The translations under genes were made by a program, and so were the position numbers. The notes under the pieces were generated by a model that saw only the letters and a list, made by a program, of their open reading frames with translations, ran no database searches and had not been told where the DNA came from. Positions 26,215-35,749 of a DNA stretch of 64,000 bases are shown piece after piece (within the stretch, counting starts at the first letter, position 1; the number at the start of each line of letters is the position of its first letter). The stretch comes from Microbulbifer sp. YPW16 (GTDB lineage Bacteria > Pseudomonadota > Gammaproteobacteria > Pseudomonadales > Cellvibrionaceae): the NCBI RefSeq assembly GCF_021290385.1, contig NZ_CP089928.1:3490001-3554000 (forward strand). Reading direction: 5' to 3'.

Positions 26215-28332
26215 TCAGCCCTCGCGCTTCGGTTTCGGCTCCAGCGAGGTCCACAGGTGCGCGAACATCAGCGCTACCCGGTGGGCCAGCTGTTCATTGG
26301 TGGCGCTGCCCTTGTGCCCACCCTCCAGGTTCTCGAAGTACTCCACGTCCTGGCCCATGGCCTTCATCCGCGCCGCCATCTTGCGGGCGTGGCCCGGGTG
26401 TACGCGGTCATCGCGGGTGGAGGTGAAGAAGAACACGGAGGGATACTCGGTGCCGGGCTCCAGGTTCTGGTAGGGCGAGTACTCCTTGATGAAGTCCCAG
26501 TCGTCGGTGTCCGGGTTGCCGTACTCCCCCATCCAGGAGGCGCCCGCCAGCAGCTTGTGGTAGCGCTTCATATCCAGCAGCGGTACGCCGCAGATCACGG
26601 CATTGAAGAGGTCCGGCCGGCGCGTCATGCTGGCGCCCACCAACAGCCCGCCATTGCTGCGGCCCTCGATGCTGAGGCGCTGGGGCCGGGTGATGCGGCG
26701 CTCGATCAGGTCCTCGGCAACCGCGGCGAAATCCTCGAAGGACTTCGTCCGGTTTTCACGCAATGCGGCCGCATGCCAGGCCGGGCCATACTCACCGCCG
26801 CCACGGATGTTCGCCAGTACATAGACCCCGCCGCGCTCCAGCCACAGCTTGCCGTAGGCGCCGTTCAGCGGCTCGTAGGAGCCGGAATAGGACGGCAGCA
26901 GGGCATTGCGGAAGCCGCCGTAGGAGAAGATGTGGGTGGGGTTATCGGCATCCAGCTCGATATCTTTCGGCATCACCACGAAATAGGGCACGCGAGTGCC
27001 GTCGCGGGATTCGGCGAAATACTGCTCGATCTTGAACTTGCTGCCGTCAAAGGTCGGTGACTGCACCAGGATGCGGTCCAGTTCGCCGGCTGCCGGGTGG
27101 TAACGATACAGCGTGGGCGGGGTGACAAAATTCTGCCAGCTCAGGTAGGCGTTGCCGCTTTCCTCGTCGTAGGCGGCGATGGACAGCTGGCCGTTGTCGG
27201 GCACTTCAATGGGGGTGCGGGTAAAGCCCTTGTCATCCTGCCGGTAGAAATATGCCCGTCCTTTCACGTCGTCCAGCATGGTCACCAGCACGCCGGCCGC
27301 GGATACCACGACAGAATCGATTACTTCGCTCTTACCGGGCATGACCAGCGGTGCGACTGTGGTGGCGCCATCCAGCAGGGACTCCAGGGTAACCAGTACC
27401 AGGCTGCCGAGCGGCCAGGTCCTGTCTTCGACTTTCCAGTCCCTGTTCAGCTTCACTACCAGCTGTTCACCCAGCGCGCCCTTGATCTCGGCGCTCTCCG
27501 GCAGCTGCAGTGGAACGGCCTTGCCATCGCGGAACACAAAGCTGCGCTGGTGCCAGAAATCCAGGCCCTCGCCCAGCAGGATCAGGCTGTCTTCGCCGGT
27601 GCCGACGGAGGCCGGGCTGACCCATACGGATTCCTCCGGGACTTCAAGCACCGTGCGGGCATTGTCGAGGCTCTTGCCGCGTTGCCACAGCTTGACGGTG
27701 CGGGCGTAGCCGGAGTTGGTGGCGCCGTGCTCGCCGCCGGCGGTGGCAATCAGCAGCTGGTCGGCGTCGACCCAGACGGCGGACTGCTTGGCCATGGGGG
27801 AGAAAAAGCCACCCTTGATGAATGCCTTCTTACGGGCGTTGAATTCCCGCAGCTCGACGGCATCGCCGCCACCCGCGGACAGGGAGACCAGGCAGCGGGT
27901 CTGGGCGTCGTCCTCACAGGTCATGCCCTTCAGGACCCATTTCCTGCCCTCGTCGCGGGAGAGGGCATCGATGTCCAGCACGGTTTCCCATTTCTCGCTG
28001 CCCCGGTCGAATGCGTCGGCCTTGATCCGGCGATACAGGCCACGGGGGTTGTCCTTGCTGTGGTGGTTCTCGTAGAGCCACTCGCCTTTCTGGCTGATTT
28101 CCGGCAGGCGGTCTTCGGCGCTGAGTGCCGCCAGGGCATCTTTATACAGCGACTGGTACAGCTCGCCCCCGGCCAGCCGGCCCCGGGTCTCCGCGTTCTG
28201 TTGCTTGACCCATTCGATCGCGCGCTCACCCTCGACGTCCTCGAGCCAGAGATAGGGGTCCTCGGCAGCCCGGCCCGGGCTGGAGAGGAGCACCAGCGCC
28301 GACAGGGCGAGTCCTTGAACTTTTATTCTCAT
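26215..28332 (-). CDS. Secreted prolyl oligopeptidase family protein (S9A)
   Basis: Serine peptidase of 705 residues with a signal peptide (MRIKVQGLALSALVLLSSPGRA), so it should act in the periplasm or outside. The N-terminal part EDPYLWLEDVEGERAIEWVK opens the family. A beta-propeller region follows and then the alpha/beta hydrolase domain with Ser in GRSNGGLLVG, Asp in STRDDRVHPGHA and His in EGGHKG. It probably cleaves short proline-containing peptides; substrate unknown. It lies between rsmI and rnpB, a place where many relatives have no gene. Confidence 0.92.
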   Translation of the reverse strand: MRIKVQGLALSALVLLSSPGRAAEDPYLWLEDVEGERAIEWVKQQNAETRGRLAGGELYQSLYKDALAALSAEDRLPEISQKGEWLYENHHSKDNPRGLYRRIKADAFDRGSEKWETVLDIDALSRDEGRKWVLKGMTCEDDAQTRCLVSLSAGGGDAVELREFNARKKAFIKGGFFSPMAKQSAVWVDADQLLIATAGGEHGATNSGYARTVKLWQRGKSLDNARTVLEVPEESVWVSPASVGTGEDSLILLGEGLDFWHQRSFVFRDGKAVPLQLPESAEIKGALGEQLVVKLNRDWKVEDRTWPLGSLVLVTLESLLDGATTVAPLVMPGKSEVIDSVVVSAAGVLVTMLDDVKGRAYFYRQDDKGFTRTPIEVPDNGQLSIAAYDEESGNAYLSWQNFVTPPTLYRYHPAAGELDRILVQSPTFDGSKFKIEQYFAESRDGTRVPYFVVMPKDIELDADNPTHIFSYGGFRNALLPSYSGSYEPLNGAYGKLWLERGGVYVLANIRGGGEYGPAWHAAALRENRTKSFEDFAAVAEDLIERRITRPQRLSIEGRSNGGLLVGASMTRRPDLFNAVICGVPLLDMKRYHKLLAGASWMGEYGNPDTDDWDFIKEYSPYQNLEPGTEYPSVFFFTSTRDDRVHPGHARKMAARMKAMGQDVEYFENLEGGHKGSATNEQLAHRVALMFAHLWTSLEPKPKREG

Positions 28333-28557
28333 AATTGATTAACCTGTAGAACTGCATGATCGCGCGCCCGGTGCCGCGATAAACCAGTCGCTTAGGATAT
28401 TGAAAGCCACTCTGTTGTGTAAAGTTTGATCGCTCTCTGGTGAGGCGCACAGCCGTAAAACCGCGATGAACGCCTGTTGCCACAGTGCCAATGTCTTCGG
28501 GAACCGAACTGGGGAAGGGCAGGGCCAATGGTCACAGCGGTTGCCCGCACAGCAGCC

Positions 28558-28586
28558 TTGCAATGCCACCTGCACCAGATTAATCT
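28558..28586 (+). promoter_or_regulatory. Sigma-70 promoter for rnpB
   Basis: TTGCAA (28558-28563), 17-base spacer, TAATCT (28581-28586). The predicted start, six to seven bases later, coincides with the 5' end of RNase P RNA. Confidence 0.7.
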
Positions 28587-28592
28587 TCGCCG

Positions 28593-28946
<354 letters not shown>

Positions 28947-28960
28947 CAGATTACCTTCCT

Positions 28961-28993
28961 CCATCCCGCGCCGTGCTGTCGGTGGCGGGATGG
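28961..28993 (+). other. Stem-loop just downstream of rnpB
   Basis: CCATCCCGC (28961-28969) pairs perfectly with GCGGGATGG (28985-28993). No T tract follows; it could be a Rho-type or processed 3' end of the rnpB transcript. A second dyad, GGCTGGC-GT-GCCAGCC, follows at 29005-29020. The rest of 28947-29245 holds nothing I recognise. Confidence 0.5.
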
Positions 28994-29245
28994 TTGAGTC
29001 AACAGGCTGGCGTGCCAGCCGGTGATTCCTTTTGTTTCCATCGCTTCCCCGGTTCCGTCTTTAGTGGCAGCTGCGTGCGACCGTGCGCAGGCGGCGGATT
29101 TCCTGTTCACCCCTGCTGCCCACTCTTGCCAGCCCCAACCGGAACATTCCGGCGCCGCTATTGGGCATCGCCCCCGCACAAAACGGCTAGTCTCCATAGT
29201 TCAGGGCCCATTGCGGCACCCATAACCAAACTGTGCGGGGCAGGC

Positions 29246-30568
29246 ATGACCACCCATGTCTTTGTTATCGGCCTGGATGACTTCCACCTGGGACAGTTGC
29301 AGACCATTCGCGATGCTGGGAACTACACCTTCCACGGGTTGTTGCCGTATGACATGGTGGTCAACCCCGAGAGTTACCCGATCGAGAAAATGATTGAGGA
29401 GGGACGGCGGGAGCTGGCCGGGGCCGGCGTTCCTGTCGATGCCATTATCGGTCACTGGGACTTTCCCACCACGGCATTGCTGGCGGTGTTCCGCCAGGAA
29501 TATGGCCTGCCCGGGCCGGGGCTCGCCGCCACGCTGATCGCGGATCACAAGTACTGGAGCCGGTTGCGCCAGCAACAGGTAATCCCGGAACATATTCCCG
29601 CCTTCCAGAGCCTGGATCCGTTCGCCCCCGATGCGGAAGATCACGTCGAACTGGATTATCCATTCTGGATCAAACCGGTGATCGGCTTCTCCTCCCAGCT
29701 GGTCTACCGGGTGGCGGATTCCCGCGAGCTGCACCATGCGCTGGAAGGGCTACGGCAGGGCATCCGCCGCTTCGGCGAGCCATTTGCACACCTGATGGGA
29801 CTCACGGAGATCCCGGCGGATATCCCGCGGGAAATCGACGCCCACTACTGCATACTGGAAAAGCCCATCGACGGCTGGCAGTGCACGCTGGAGGGCTATA
29901 TCCAGGGCGGGGAGGTGGTGGTTTACGGTACCGTGGATTCCATCCGCGAGGGGCCGCTGCGCTCTTCTCTCACACGCTATGAATTTCCCTCGGACCTGCC
30001 GGAGCCCGTCATCGAGCGGATGGTGGATATTACCGGGCGGGTGATCCCCGTACTGGGCCTGGATGATACGCCTTTTAACGTGGAGTACTTCTGGGATCAG
30101 GACAGTGACCGCATCTGGTTACTGGAGGTAAACACCCGCATCTCCAAGTCACACTGCCCCCTGTTTACCGATGTGGTGGGCGCCTCTCACCACGAGGTCG
30201 CGGTGGACGTGGCCCTCGGTCGGAAACCGGACTTTTTCCGCCGGGAGGGGGAGCACCCCGCGGCCACCAAGTTTATGCTGCGGCGCTTCGAGGATGGCAT
30301 TGTCACCCGGGTACCCACTGATGCCGAGCTGGCGGCGCTGGAGTCTGAGTTCCCCGGCTCGCGCATCCAGGTGGATGTGGAGCTGGGCGACCGGCTCTCG
30401 GAACTCCGGGGGCATGAAGTGTACAGCTACGAGGTTGCCGTGATTTTTATGGGCGGCAGCAATCACGAAGAGCTCGAGGCGCGCTATCGCGCACTGCTGG
30501 AAAAGCTGCCACTGGAGTTCAGTCCGCCGCCGGGACCGCAGGCTGCCGAAAAGGGAGCGCATCCGTGA
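29246..30568 (+). CDS. ATP-grasp ligase, substrate unknown
   Basis: ATP-grasp enzymes couple a carboxylate to an amine, thiol or similar group through an acyl-phosphate. The 440-residue protein starts MTTHVFVIGLDDFHLGQL. An ATP-binding lysine is likely K143 in FWIKPVIGFSS; metal ligands are likely E280 (NVEYF) and E294/N296 in LLEVNTRIS, the ExN motif of the fold. The N-terminal third resembles the preATP-grasp region of biotin-carboxylase-like or carboxylate-amine ligases. It is not a D-Ala-D-Ala ligase by length or motifs. The frame is open upstream to 28910, but that would run into rnpB, so I start at 29246. Its end overlaps the next gene by four bases: the pair is coupled. Confidence 0.8.
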   Translation: MTTHVFVIGLDDFHLGQLQTIRDAGNYTFHGLLPYDMVVNPESYPIEKMIEEGRRELAGAGVPVDAIIGHWDFPTTALLAVFRQEYGLPGPGLAATLIADHKYWSRLRQQQVIPEHIPAFQSLDPFAPDAEDHVELDYPFWIKPVIGFSSQLVYRVADSRELHHALEGLRQGIRRFGEPFAHLMGLTEIPADIPREIDAHYCILEKPIDGWQCTLEGYIQGGEVVVYGTVDSIREGPLRSSLTRYEFPSDLPEPVIERMVDITGRVIPVLGLDDTPFNVEYFWDQDSDRIWLLEVNTRISKSHCPLFTDVVGASHHEVAVDVALGRKPDFFRREGEHPAATKFMLRRFEDGIVTRVPTDAELAALESEFPGSRIQVDVELGDRLSELRGHEVYSYEVAVIFMGGSNHEELEARYRALLEKLPLEFSPPPGPQAAEKGAHP

Positions 30569-32589
30569 AAATCATCGATCCCCTGCCGCGGCCCATTCGG
30601 GAAATCGAGCTCGCCTGGATACCGATCAGTGACGGTATTCACCTGGCGGCGAGGATCTGGATGCCGGAGGATGCCGAATCTGCCCCGGTACCGGCCATCC
30701 TGGAGTTTATTCCCTACCGCCGGCGGGATAACACCCGGGCCCGCGATGACATCATGCACCCGTGGTTCGCCGGCAATGGCTACGCCTGTGTGCGTGTGGA
30801 TATTCGCGGTAGTGGGGATTCGGAGGGTGTGCTCGAGGACGAGTACCTACAGCGGGAGCTGGACGACGGGGTGGAAATCATCCGCTGGATTGCGCAGCAG
30901 GACTGGTGCGACGGCAATATTGGCATGATCGGTATTTCCTGGGGCGGCTTTAACGGCCTGCAGATCGCCGCGCTCCGCCCGCCTGAATTGAAAGCCGTGG
31001 TGAGTGTCGCCTCCACCGACGATCGCTACGCCGACGACGTCCACCATATGGGCGGCTGCCTGCTGGGGGATAACCTTTCCTGGGCTTCCACCATGTTCGC
31101 CTTCAACTCCCTGCCGCCGGACCCGGAAATGGTGGGCGAGCGCTGGCGCGAGATGTGGTTCCAGCGCCTGCGTGGCAGTGGCCTGTGGCTGGAGAAATGG
31201 CTGCGCCACCAGCGCCGGGATGATTACTGGCAGCATGGCTCCGTCTGCGAGGACTGGGGTGCCATCCAGTGCCCGGTGATGGCGGTATCCGGCTGGGCAG
31301 ACGGGTATACAAATGCGGTTTTCCGCCTGCTGGCCAACCTGCAGGTGCCCCGCCTGGGGCTGGTGGGGCCCTGGAGCCACAAGTATCCCCACCAGGGGGT
31401 GCCGGGCCCTGCGATCGGTTTTCTGCAGGAGTGCAAACGCTGGTGGGACCAGTGGCTGAAGGGGGAGGAGACCGGGATCATGGGCGAGCCCATGCTCCGG
31501 GCCTGGATGCAGGAGCACCAGCCTCCCACCACCTTTTACCAGGAGCGTCCCGGTCGCTGGGTGGGCGAGCCCCAATGGCCGTCGCCAAATATTGGCGAGC
31601 GGATACTGACGCTGGCCAGTCCCGGTACCCTGGAGCCGCAGGAATCGGAAGTGGGCGAGGCGGTGATGACAATCCAGTCGCCGCTGTCAGTCGGGCTGTT
31701 CGCCGGAAAATGGTGTTCCTACGCCGCCACCCCGGACCTTCCCCATGACCAGCGCGAGGAGGACGGGGGCGCGCTGGTGTTTGATTCCACCCAGCTGGAC
31801 GGGCCTCTGGAGATCCTCGGGTCGCCCGTCGTGGAACTGGAGCTGGCCGCCGACCGGCCGGTGGCGATGGTGGCGGTGCGCCTGTCGGATGTTGCCCCTG
31901 ACGACAAGGTGACCCGGGTGACCTACGGCTTGCTGAACCTCACCCATCGCGATGGCTCAGCGGAGCCCACCCCGCTGGAGCCGGGCAAGCGCTACCGGGT
32001 CAAGGTGATCCTCAATGATATCGGGCATGTATTTCCTGACGGCAACCGCCTGCGAGTGTCGATATCCACCTCCTACTTTCCCCTGGCCTGGCCCGCACCC
32101 GTACCGGTGCGGCTGACAATCTTCACGGGTACCAGCCGCCTGGTATTGCCCGAACGCCCGCGCCGGGATACGGAGGATAGTGAGATCGTCTTCCTGCCCC
32201 CGGAAGGTGCGCGACCACTCGCCACCAGGACAGTCCAGGCCGGGCAGCACAAGTGGCGGGTGGTTCGTGACCTGGAGACCGATGTTTCCACCCTGGAGGT
32301 GATCAATGACGACGGCGTGATTTATATCGAGCCGGTGGGGGTGGAGATGCAGCGCAAGGCCCTGGAGTGGTACAGCTACCGGGGCTACGACTACTCCTCA
32401 CCCCAGGGGGAGACCCTGTGGGAGTGGGGATATCGGCGGAACAATTGGGAAGTCCGGACGGTGACGCGGACCGTGCTGGAGTCGACGCCTTCGCACTTCA
32501 ATATCCACGCTCAGCTGGATGCCTATGAGGGGCAGAAGCGGGTCTTCTCCGAAAACTGGGATGTGGAGATTCCCCGCGACCTGGTTTAG
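30565..32589 (+). CDS. CocE/NonD family hydrolase (X-Pro dipeptidyl-peptidase S15-like)
   Basis: Alpha/beta hydrolase of 674 residues without a signal peptide, so cytoplasmic. The triad is probably Ser125 (GISWGG), Asp246 (SGWADGY) and His272 (GPWSHKYPH). A cap region lies within the hydrolase domain and a C-terminal jelly-roll domain (VELELAADRPVAMVAVRLSD onward) is typical of the CocE/S15 class, which hydrolyses esters, amides or dipeptides. It begins at GTG 30565, overlapping the ATP-grasp stop. A ligase and a hydrolase made together suggests they act on the same amide or ester; that is inference. Confidence 0.88.
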   Translation: MKIIDPLPRPIREIELAWIPISDGIHLAARIWMPEDAESAPVPAILEFIPYRRRDNTRARDDIMHPWFAGNGYACVRVDIRGSGDSEGVLEDEYLQRELDDGVEIIRWIAQQDWCDGNIGMIGISWGGFNGLQIAALRPPELKAVVSVASTDDRYADDVHHMGGCLLGDNLSWASTMFAFNSLPPDPEMVGERWREMWFQRLRGSGLWLEKWLRHQRRDDYWQHGSVCEDWGAIQCPVMAVSGWADGYTNAVFRLLANLQVPRLGLVGPWSHKYPHQGVPGPAIGFLQECKRWWDQWLKGEETGIMGEPMLRAWMQEHQPPTTFYQERPGRWVGEPQWPSPNIGERILTLASPGTLEPQESEVGEAVMTIQSPLSVGLFAGKWCSYAATPDLPHDQREEDGGALVFDSTQLDGPLEILGSPVVELELAADRPVAMVAVRLSDVAPDDKVTRVTYGLLNLTHRDGSAEPTPLEPGKRYRVKVILNDIGHVFPDGNRLRVSISTSYFPLAWPAPVPVRLTIFTGTSRLVLPERPRRDTEDSEIVFLPPEGARPLATRTVQAGQHKWRVVRDLETDVSTLEVINDDGVIYIEPVGVEMQRKALEWYSYRGYDYSSPQGETLWEWGYRRNNWEVRTVTRTVLESTPSHFNIHAQLDAYEGQKRVFSENWDVEIPRDLV

Positions 32590-32636
32590 TGGGCCAATCT
32601 GTCACGATGAGCTCGCTGCGGATACCCGGACGTCAG

Positions 32637-33404
32637 TCACTCCCAGTCGAATGCAGCGTATACCGGGAAGTCGAGCTGGATATCTGTCTCGCCGTCGGCA
32701 ACCCGTTGCCGGGCCTCGCGGCGCAGCCGCTGCAGGTCCCGGGGCAGCCGGGTGCGCATTTCGTAGAGTTGCTTCCAGTAGTGCTCGAACTCGCCGGCCT
32801 CTTCCCCCTCTTTATAGGCAGCGAGCATCGGGCCAACGACCTTGAAGCCGGCGTAAATACGCCCGGCTTGCCGTTGTTCGAAACTGTCGATGTCCTCAAG
32901 CAGGGCGGCCAAGTGACCCCCTGTTTCGATGGAATTATCTGGCGCCGTTGCCTGCCGCCGGAGCCTGTCCCGGGTTTCCCCGGCGCTGAAACTGGCGGCG
33001 TTGCCCCAGATATGGACGCTGTCCCGGTTCAGTAACTTGCCGGTCGCAGGATCCACCAGCAGGGCGCTGGGGGTGCCGAAGATCACCGGCAGGCCGAAGC
33101 GGCGGTTCACGTCAAAGTTGCGCTCCAGGTAGCCGACATCCACATACTGGATGACAAATTCCTGCTCCAGCTCCGGCGCGATCGACGGCTCCTGCAGGTG
33201 GGTGGCCAGGGCACGGCTGTCGTGGCACCAGTTGGCGCCCATGACGATCAGAGCGGTTTTGCCCTCCTCGTTGGCGCGGGCCAGGGCCCGGTCCACCTGT
33301 GCCATGGTGTCGGTAACTGGTTGATAAACACGCCCCGAGCTTTCGTCCGCGACTGCCTCCAGGCAGGCAAATAACAGGGCCAGTCCGAACATAAAAGATT
33401 TCAT
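32637..33404 (-). CDS. Secreted thioredoxin-fold protein with atypical CHDS active site
   Basis: A 255-residue protein with signal peptide (MKSFMFGLALLFACLEAVA) and a thioredoxin-like domain: ALIVMGANWCHDSRALATHL then the cis-proline loop FGLPVIFGTPSALLVD. Ordinary thioredoxins have CxxC; here the second cysteine is a serine (C-H-D-S), so dithiol oxidoreduction is unlikely, while a monothiol or binding role is possible. The C-terminal 100 residues are helical and charged. GGAG ten bases before ATG 33404 favours this start over 33422. It is convergent with the CocE gene, 47 bases apart. Confidence 0.8.
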   Translation of the reverse strand: MKSFMFGLALLFACLEAVADESSGRVYQPVTDTMAQVDRALARANEEGKTALIVMGANWCHDSRALATHLQEPSIAPELEQEFVIQYVDVGYLERNFDVNRRFGLPVIFGTPSALLVDPATGKLLNRDSVHIWGNAASFSAGETRDRLRRQATAPDNSIETGGHLAALLEDIDSFEQRQAGRIYAGFKVVGPMLAAYKEGEEAGEFEHYWKQLYEMRTRLPRDLQRLRREARQRVADGETDIQLDFPVYAAFDWE

Positions 33405-33647
33405 CTGTGGGGATCTCCGCATTCAGTTGACGGGCATTATTGCCCATTCACGTTCCGCGGTGCATGCCTGTTCCCATACCCGTCCTGATTCGCGAGGCGG
33501 CATCCTGTCAAATTCGCCAGTAATGTCATTACTCTCTCTTTTCTTTGTCGAATCTCCGCCCCTAATCCGGAAAGCCGGCGCTCCTTCGTCTTAAGAGGGT
33601 AAGTGTTCGCTAACCTTGTGCTGAGAGGTGGAGCAGAAATTAATCAC

Positions 33648-33672
33648 GAGAACTTAAAGTGTTCTCTTAAGT
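33648..33672. repeat. Two overlapping inverted repeats upstream of mraZ
   Basis: GAGAAC (33648-33653) pairs with GTTCTC (33661-33666); overlapping it, ACTTAA (33652-33657) pairs with TTAAGT (33667-33672). The hexamer TAAGTG or TAAGTA recurs at about 33600 and 33681. Mutually exclusive hairpins or an operator are possible. Confidence 0.5.
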
Positions 33673-33793
33673 GCAAAAAGTAAGTACTTGCTCCATCGGG
33701 CAAATGTGCCGCCAAAAACTGTGCGGTTTTTAAGCGGTATGGCTGCAGGCCGCGAAATTACTGGCATTTCGGGGGGTTTTACTTTCGATTTCC

Positions 33794-33821
33794 TTGACTT
33801 TAGGCAAGCCAGATTTATAGT
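33794..33821 (+). promoter_or_regulatory. Sigma-70 promoter for the mraZ/dcw cluster
   Basis: TTGACT (33794-33799), 16-base spacer, TATAGT (33816-33821). Predicted start near 33828, leaving a leader of about 155 bases that contains the MraZ boxes. Confidence 0.7.
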
Positions 33822-33849
33822 GTCGAAGGTGGAGAAAAGTGGAAATTTG

Positions 33850-33884
33850 TGGGTTTTGGTGGTTTATTCGTGTTTGTGAGTGGG
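33850..33884 (+). promoter_or_regulatory. MraZ-box-like direct repeats
   Basis: TGGG at 33850, TGGT at 33860, TGTT at 33871 and TGGG at 33881 recur at 10-11-base steps. MraZ of E. coli binds TGGGN repeats separated by five bases, so this is the expected autoregulatory operator form. Confidence 0.6.
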
Positions 33885-33984
33885 TATTTACACCAGATGA
33901 ATGAAAAGCGCGCAAATTTTCACCAGAAATAAACGGCAATAACGGGGCATTCGCGGGTGGTTCGACCGCGCACTTGGAACCAAA

Positions 33985-34428
33985 GTGTATTTAGGCAGCC
34001 ACGCAATCAATATGGACGCCAAGGGGCGTCTGGCGATTCCGGCGCGGGTCAGGGACACGCTGCTGGAGGATTGTGGTGGGCGCATGGTGGTGACCGCGCA
34101 CACTGAGGAGCGCTGCCTGCTGGTTTACCCGGAGCCGCAGTGGCAGGAAATCCTGCCCAAAATCGAATCCCTTTCCAGTTTCAATAAAGTGGCGCGTCGC
34201 GCGCAGCGGCTGTTGATCGGTTACGCCTGCGAGCTGCAGGTGGACGGCAATGGCCGTGTGCTGATTCCGCCCACCCTGCGCGAATACGCCGGGCTGGAAA
34301 AGAAACTGATGCTGGTAGGCCAGGGCAAGAAACTGGAGCTCTGGAGTGAAGAGGGCTGGATGTCCTGGCTCGACGATAGCGAAGGAGAGGGGGAGATGCC
34401 GGAGGAAATGGCCTCGCTTTCCCTGTAA
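33985..34428 (+). CDS. mraZ: MraZ, transcriptional regulator of the dcw cluster
   Basis: DNA-binding protein of 147 residues that represses its own operon in E. coli. Two AbrB-like halves are visible: [19 protein letters not shown] and [31 protein letters not shown] lies between them. The gene starts at GTG 33985, matching the family start (GTG-Tyr-Leu-Gly). Matching boxes lie in its leader. Confidence 0.96.
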   Translation: MYLGSHAINMDAKGRLAIPARVRDTLLEDCGGRMVVTAHTEERCLLVYPEPQWQEILPKIESLSSFNKVARRAQRLLIGYACELQVDGNGRVLIPPTLREYAGLEKKLMLVGQGKKLELWSEEGWMSWLDDSEGEGEMPEEMASLSL

Positions 34429-34448
34429 ACCGATAGGAGAAGACCCGG

Positions 34449-35372
34449 GTGTCGCAAGAATTGCATCGCAGTGTGTTGTTACGCGAGGCCGTGGACGCCC
34501 TGGTCACCGATCCGGGCGGCTTTTACATCGACGGCACTTTCGGTCGCGGTGGGCACAGCGCCGCGATCCTGGAAAAACTGGATGAGCGCGGCCAGCTGCT
34601 GGGTATCGACAAGGACCCACAGGCAGTGGAGTTCGCGCGTGAGCGCTTTGCCGGCGATGACCGCTTTGCAATCTGGCACGGCTCGTTTGCCGATATGGCG
34701 GAGGCTGTTGCCGGGCGCGAGGGGCAGGTCACCGGCATCCTGCTGGACCTTGGTGTGTCCTCGCCGCAGCTGGACCAGGCCGAGCGGGGCTTCAGTTTTG
34801 TCCAGGATGGCCCGCTGGATATGCGTATGGATACCAGTCGGGGGCTTAGTGCTGCCGACTGGGTTAACAGTGAATCCGAAGCCGAAATGGCGCGGGTTTT
34901 TCGCGAATATGGTGAGGAAAGGTTTGCCCGCCGGATGGCTGCGGCCATTGCGCGCCGGCGTGAAGAGAAGCCGTTTGAGCGCACACTGGACCTGGCCGAG
35001 GTAGTAAAGGCGGCCAACCCGGCATGGGAGAAGGGCAAGCATCCCGCCACACGGGTGTTCCAGGCGGTTCGCATCCATATCAATGGGGAGCTGGAAGACC
35101 TGAAACGGGTGCTGGATAGCGCGATGGAATTGCTGGCTCCCGGCGGTCGCCTGGTGGTGATCAGCTTCCATTCGCTCGAGGACCGGATGGTGAAGCGCTT
35201 TATCCGGGATAAGGAGCGCGGCCCGCAGTTGCCCAGAGGGCTGCCGGTAATGGACAGCGAAATCGAGAAGACGCTGCGCGCGGTGGGCAAGGCGGTCAAG
35301 GCTGAAGCGCAGGAGGTCGGTGAAAACGTGCGCTCCCGCAGTGCGGTGATGCGCGTGGCGGAGAAACTCTGA
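34449..35372 (+). CDS. rsmH: 16S rRNA m4C1402 methyltransferase RsmH
   Basis: Methylates N4 of C1402 in 16S rRNA; its partner RsmI (2'-O on the same base) is also in this window. The 307-residue protein has the SAM site [14 protein letters not shown], the [20 protein letters not shown] signature and [15 protein letters not shown]. It starts at GTG 34449, 20 bases after mraZ, and overlaps ftsL by one base. Confidence 0.97.
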   Translation: MSQELHRSVLLREAVDALVTDPGGFYIDGTFGRGGHSAAILEKLDERGQLLGIDKDPQAVEFARERFAGDDRFAIWHGSFADMAEAVAGREGQVTGILLDLGVSSPQLDQAERGFSFVQDGPLDMRMDTSRGLSAADWVNSESEAEMARVFREYGEERFARRMAAAIARRREEKPFERTLDLAEVVKAANPAWEKGKHPATRVFQAVRIHINGELEDLKRVLDSAMELLAPGGRLVVISFHSLEDRMVKRFIRDKERGPQLPRGLPVMDSEIEKTLRAVGKAVKAEAQEVGENVRSRSAVMRVAEKL

Positions 35373-35647
35373 TGAATAACCGGCGCATGTTGATCGTGGC
35401 TTTTCTCTGGGTGGCGACTCTGGTCTCCGCCCTTGGTGTGGTTCACACCACCCAGAGCAGCCGCGCATTGACCGCCGAACTGGTGCAGGCACAGAAGCAG
35501 CGGGATGAACTGCGCTATGAACAGGAGCGGCTGCTCCTGGAGCGGGGCGCCTGGTCGGCCTACAGCCGGATCGAACGCGAGGCGCGCGACAAACTGGGGA
35601 TGCGGGCGCCGGAAGCCGGCGAGCGGATTATCGTCCCCGTTGAATAG
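35372..35647 (+). CDS. ftsL: Cell division protein FtsL
   Basis: Bitopic membrane protein of 91 residues that forms the FtsQLB complex and helps activate FtsWI. It has a short cytoplasmic start, one transmembrane helix (about 6-24) and a periplasmic coiled coil (LTAELVQAQKQRDELRYEQERLLLE). Its ATG overlaps the rsmH stop. Confidence 0.93.
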   Translation: MNNRRMLIVAFLWVATLVSALGVVHTTQSSRALTAELVQAQKQRDELRYEQERLLLERGAWSAYSRIEREARDKLGMRAPEAGERIIVPVE

Positions 35648-35749
35648 CTTGAATACCAATGGACCGGCGCGAACGACAGCCGGCCGAAGAGCTGGGCCGC
35701 CTGGGCGGGAAACCCGGCCAGATAATAAACGACGCGTACAGGGAGCCTC

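Larger units (their letters stand above)
33405..33984. other. Regulatory intergenic region before mraZ
   Basis: About 580 bases, AT-richer than the genes around it. It holds nested dyads at 33648-33672, a sigma-70 promoter at 33794-33821 and MraZ-box-like repeats at 33850-33884. A 63-codon frame at 33688-33879 covers the promoter and is not believed. Confidence 0.7.

Noticed and set aside
29246-30568. ATP-grasp gene as the missing D-Ala-D-Ala ligase
   Set aside because: 440 residues against about 300-310 for Ddl, and no Ddl signature motifs; its partner is a CocE hydrolase.
33688-33879. 63-codon forward frame before mraZ
   Set aside because: It spans the predicted mraZ promoter, has no ribosome-binding site and no familiar composition.
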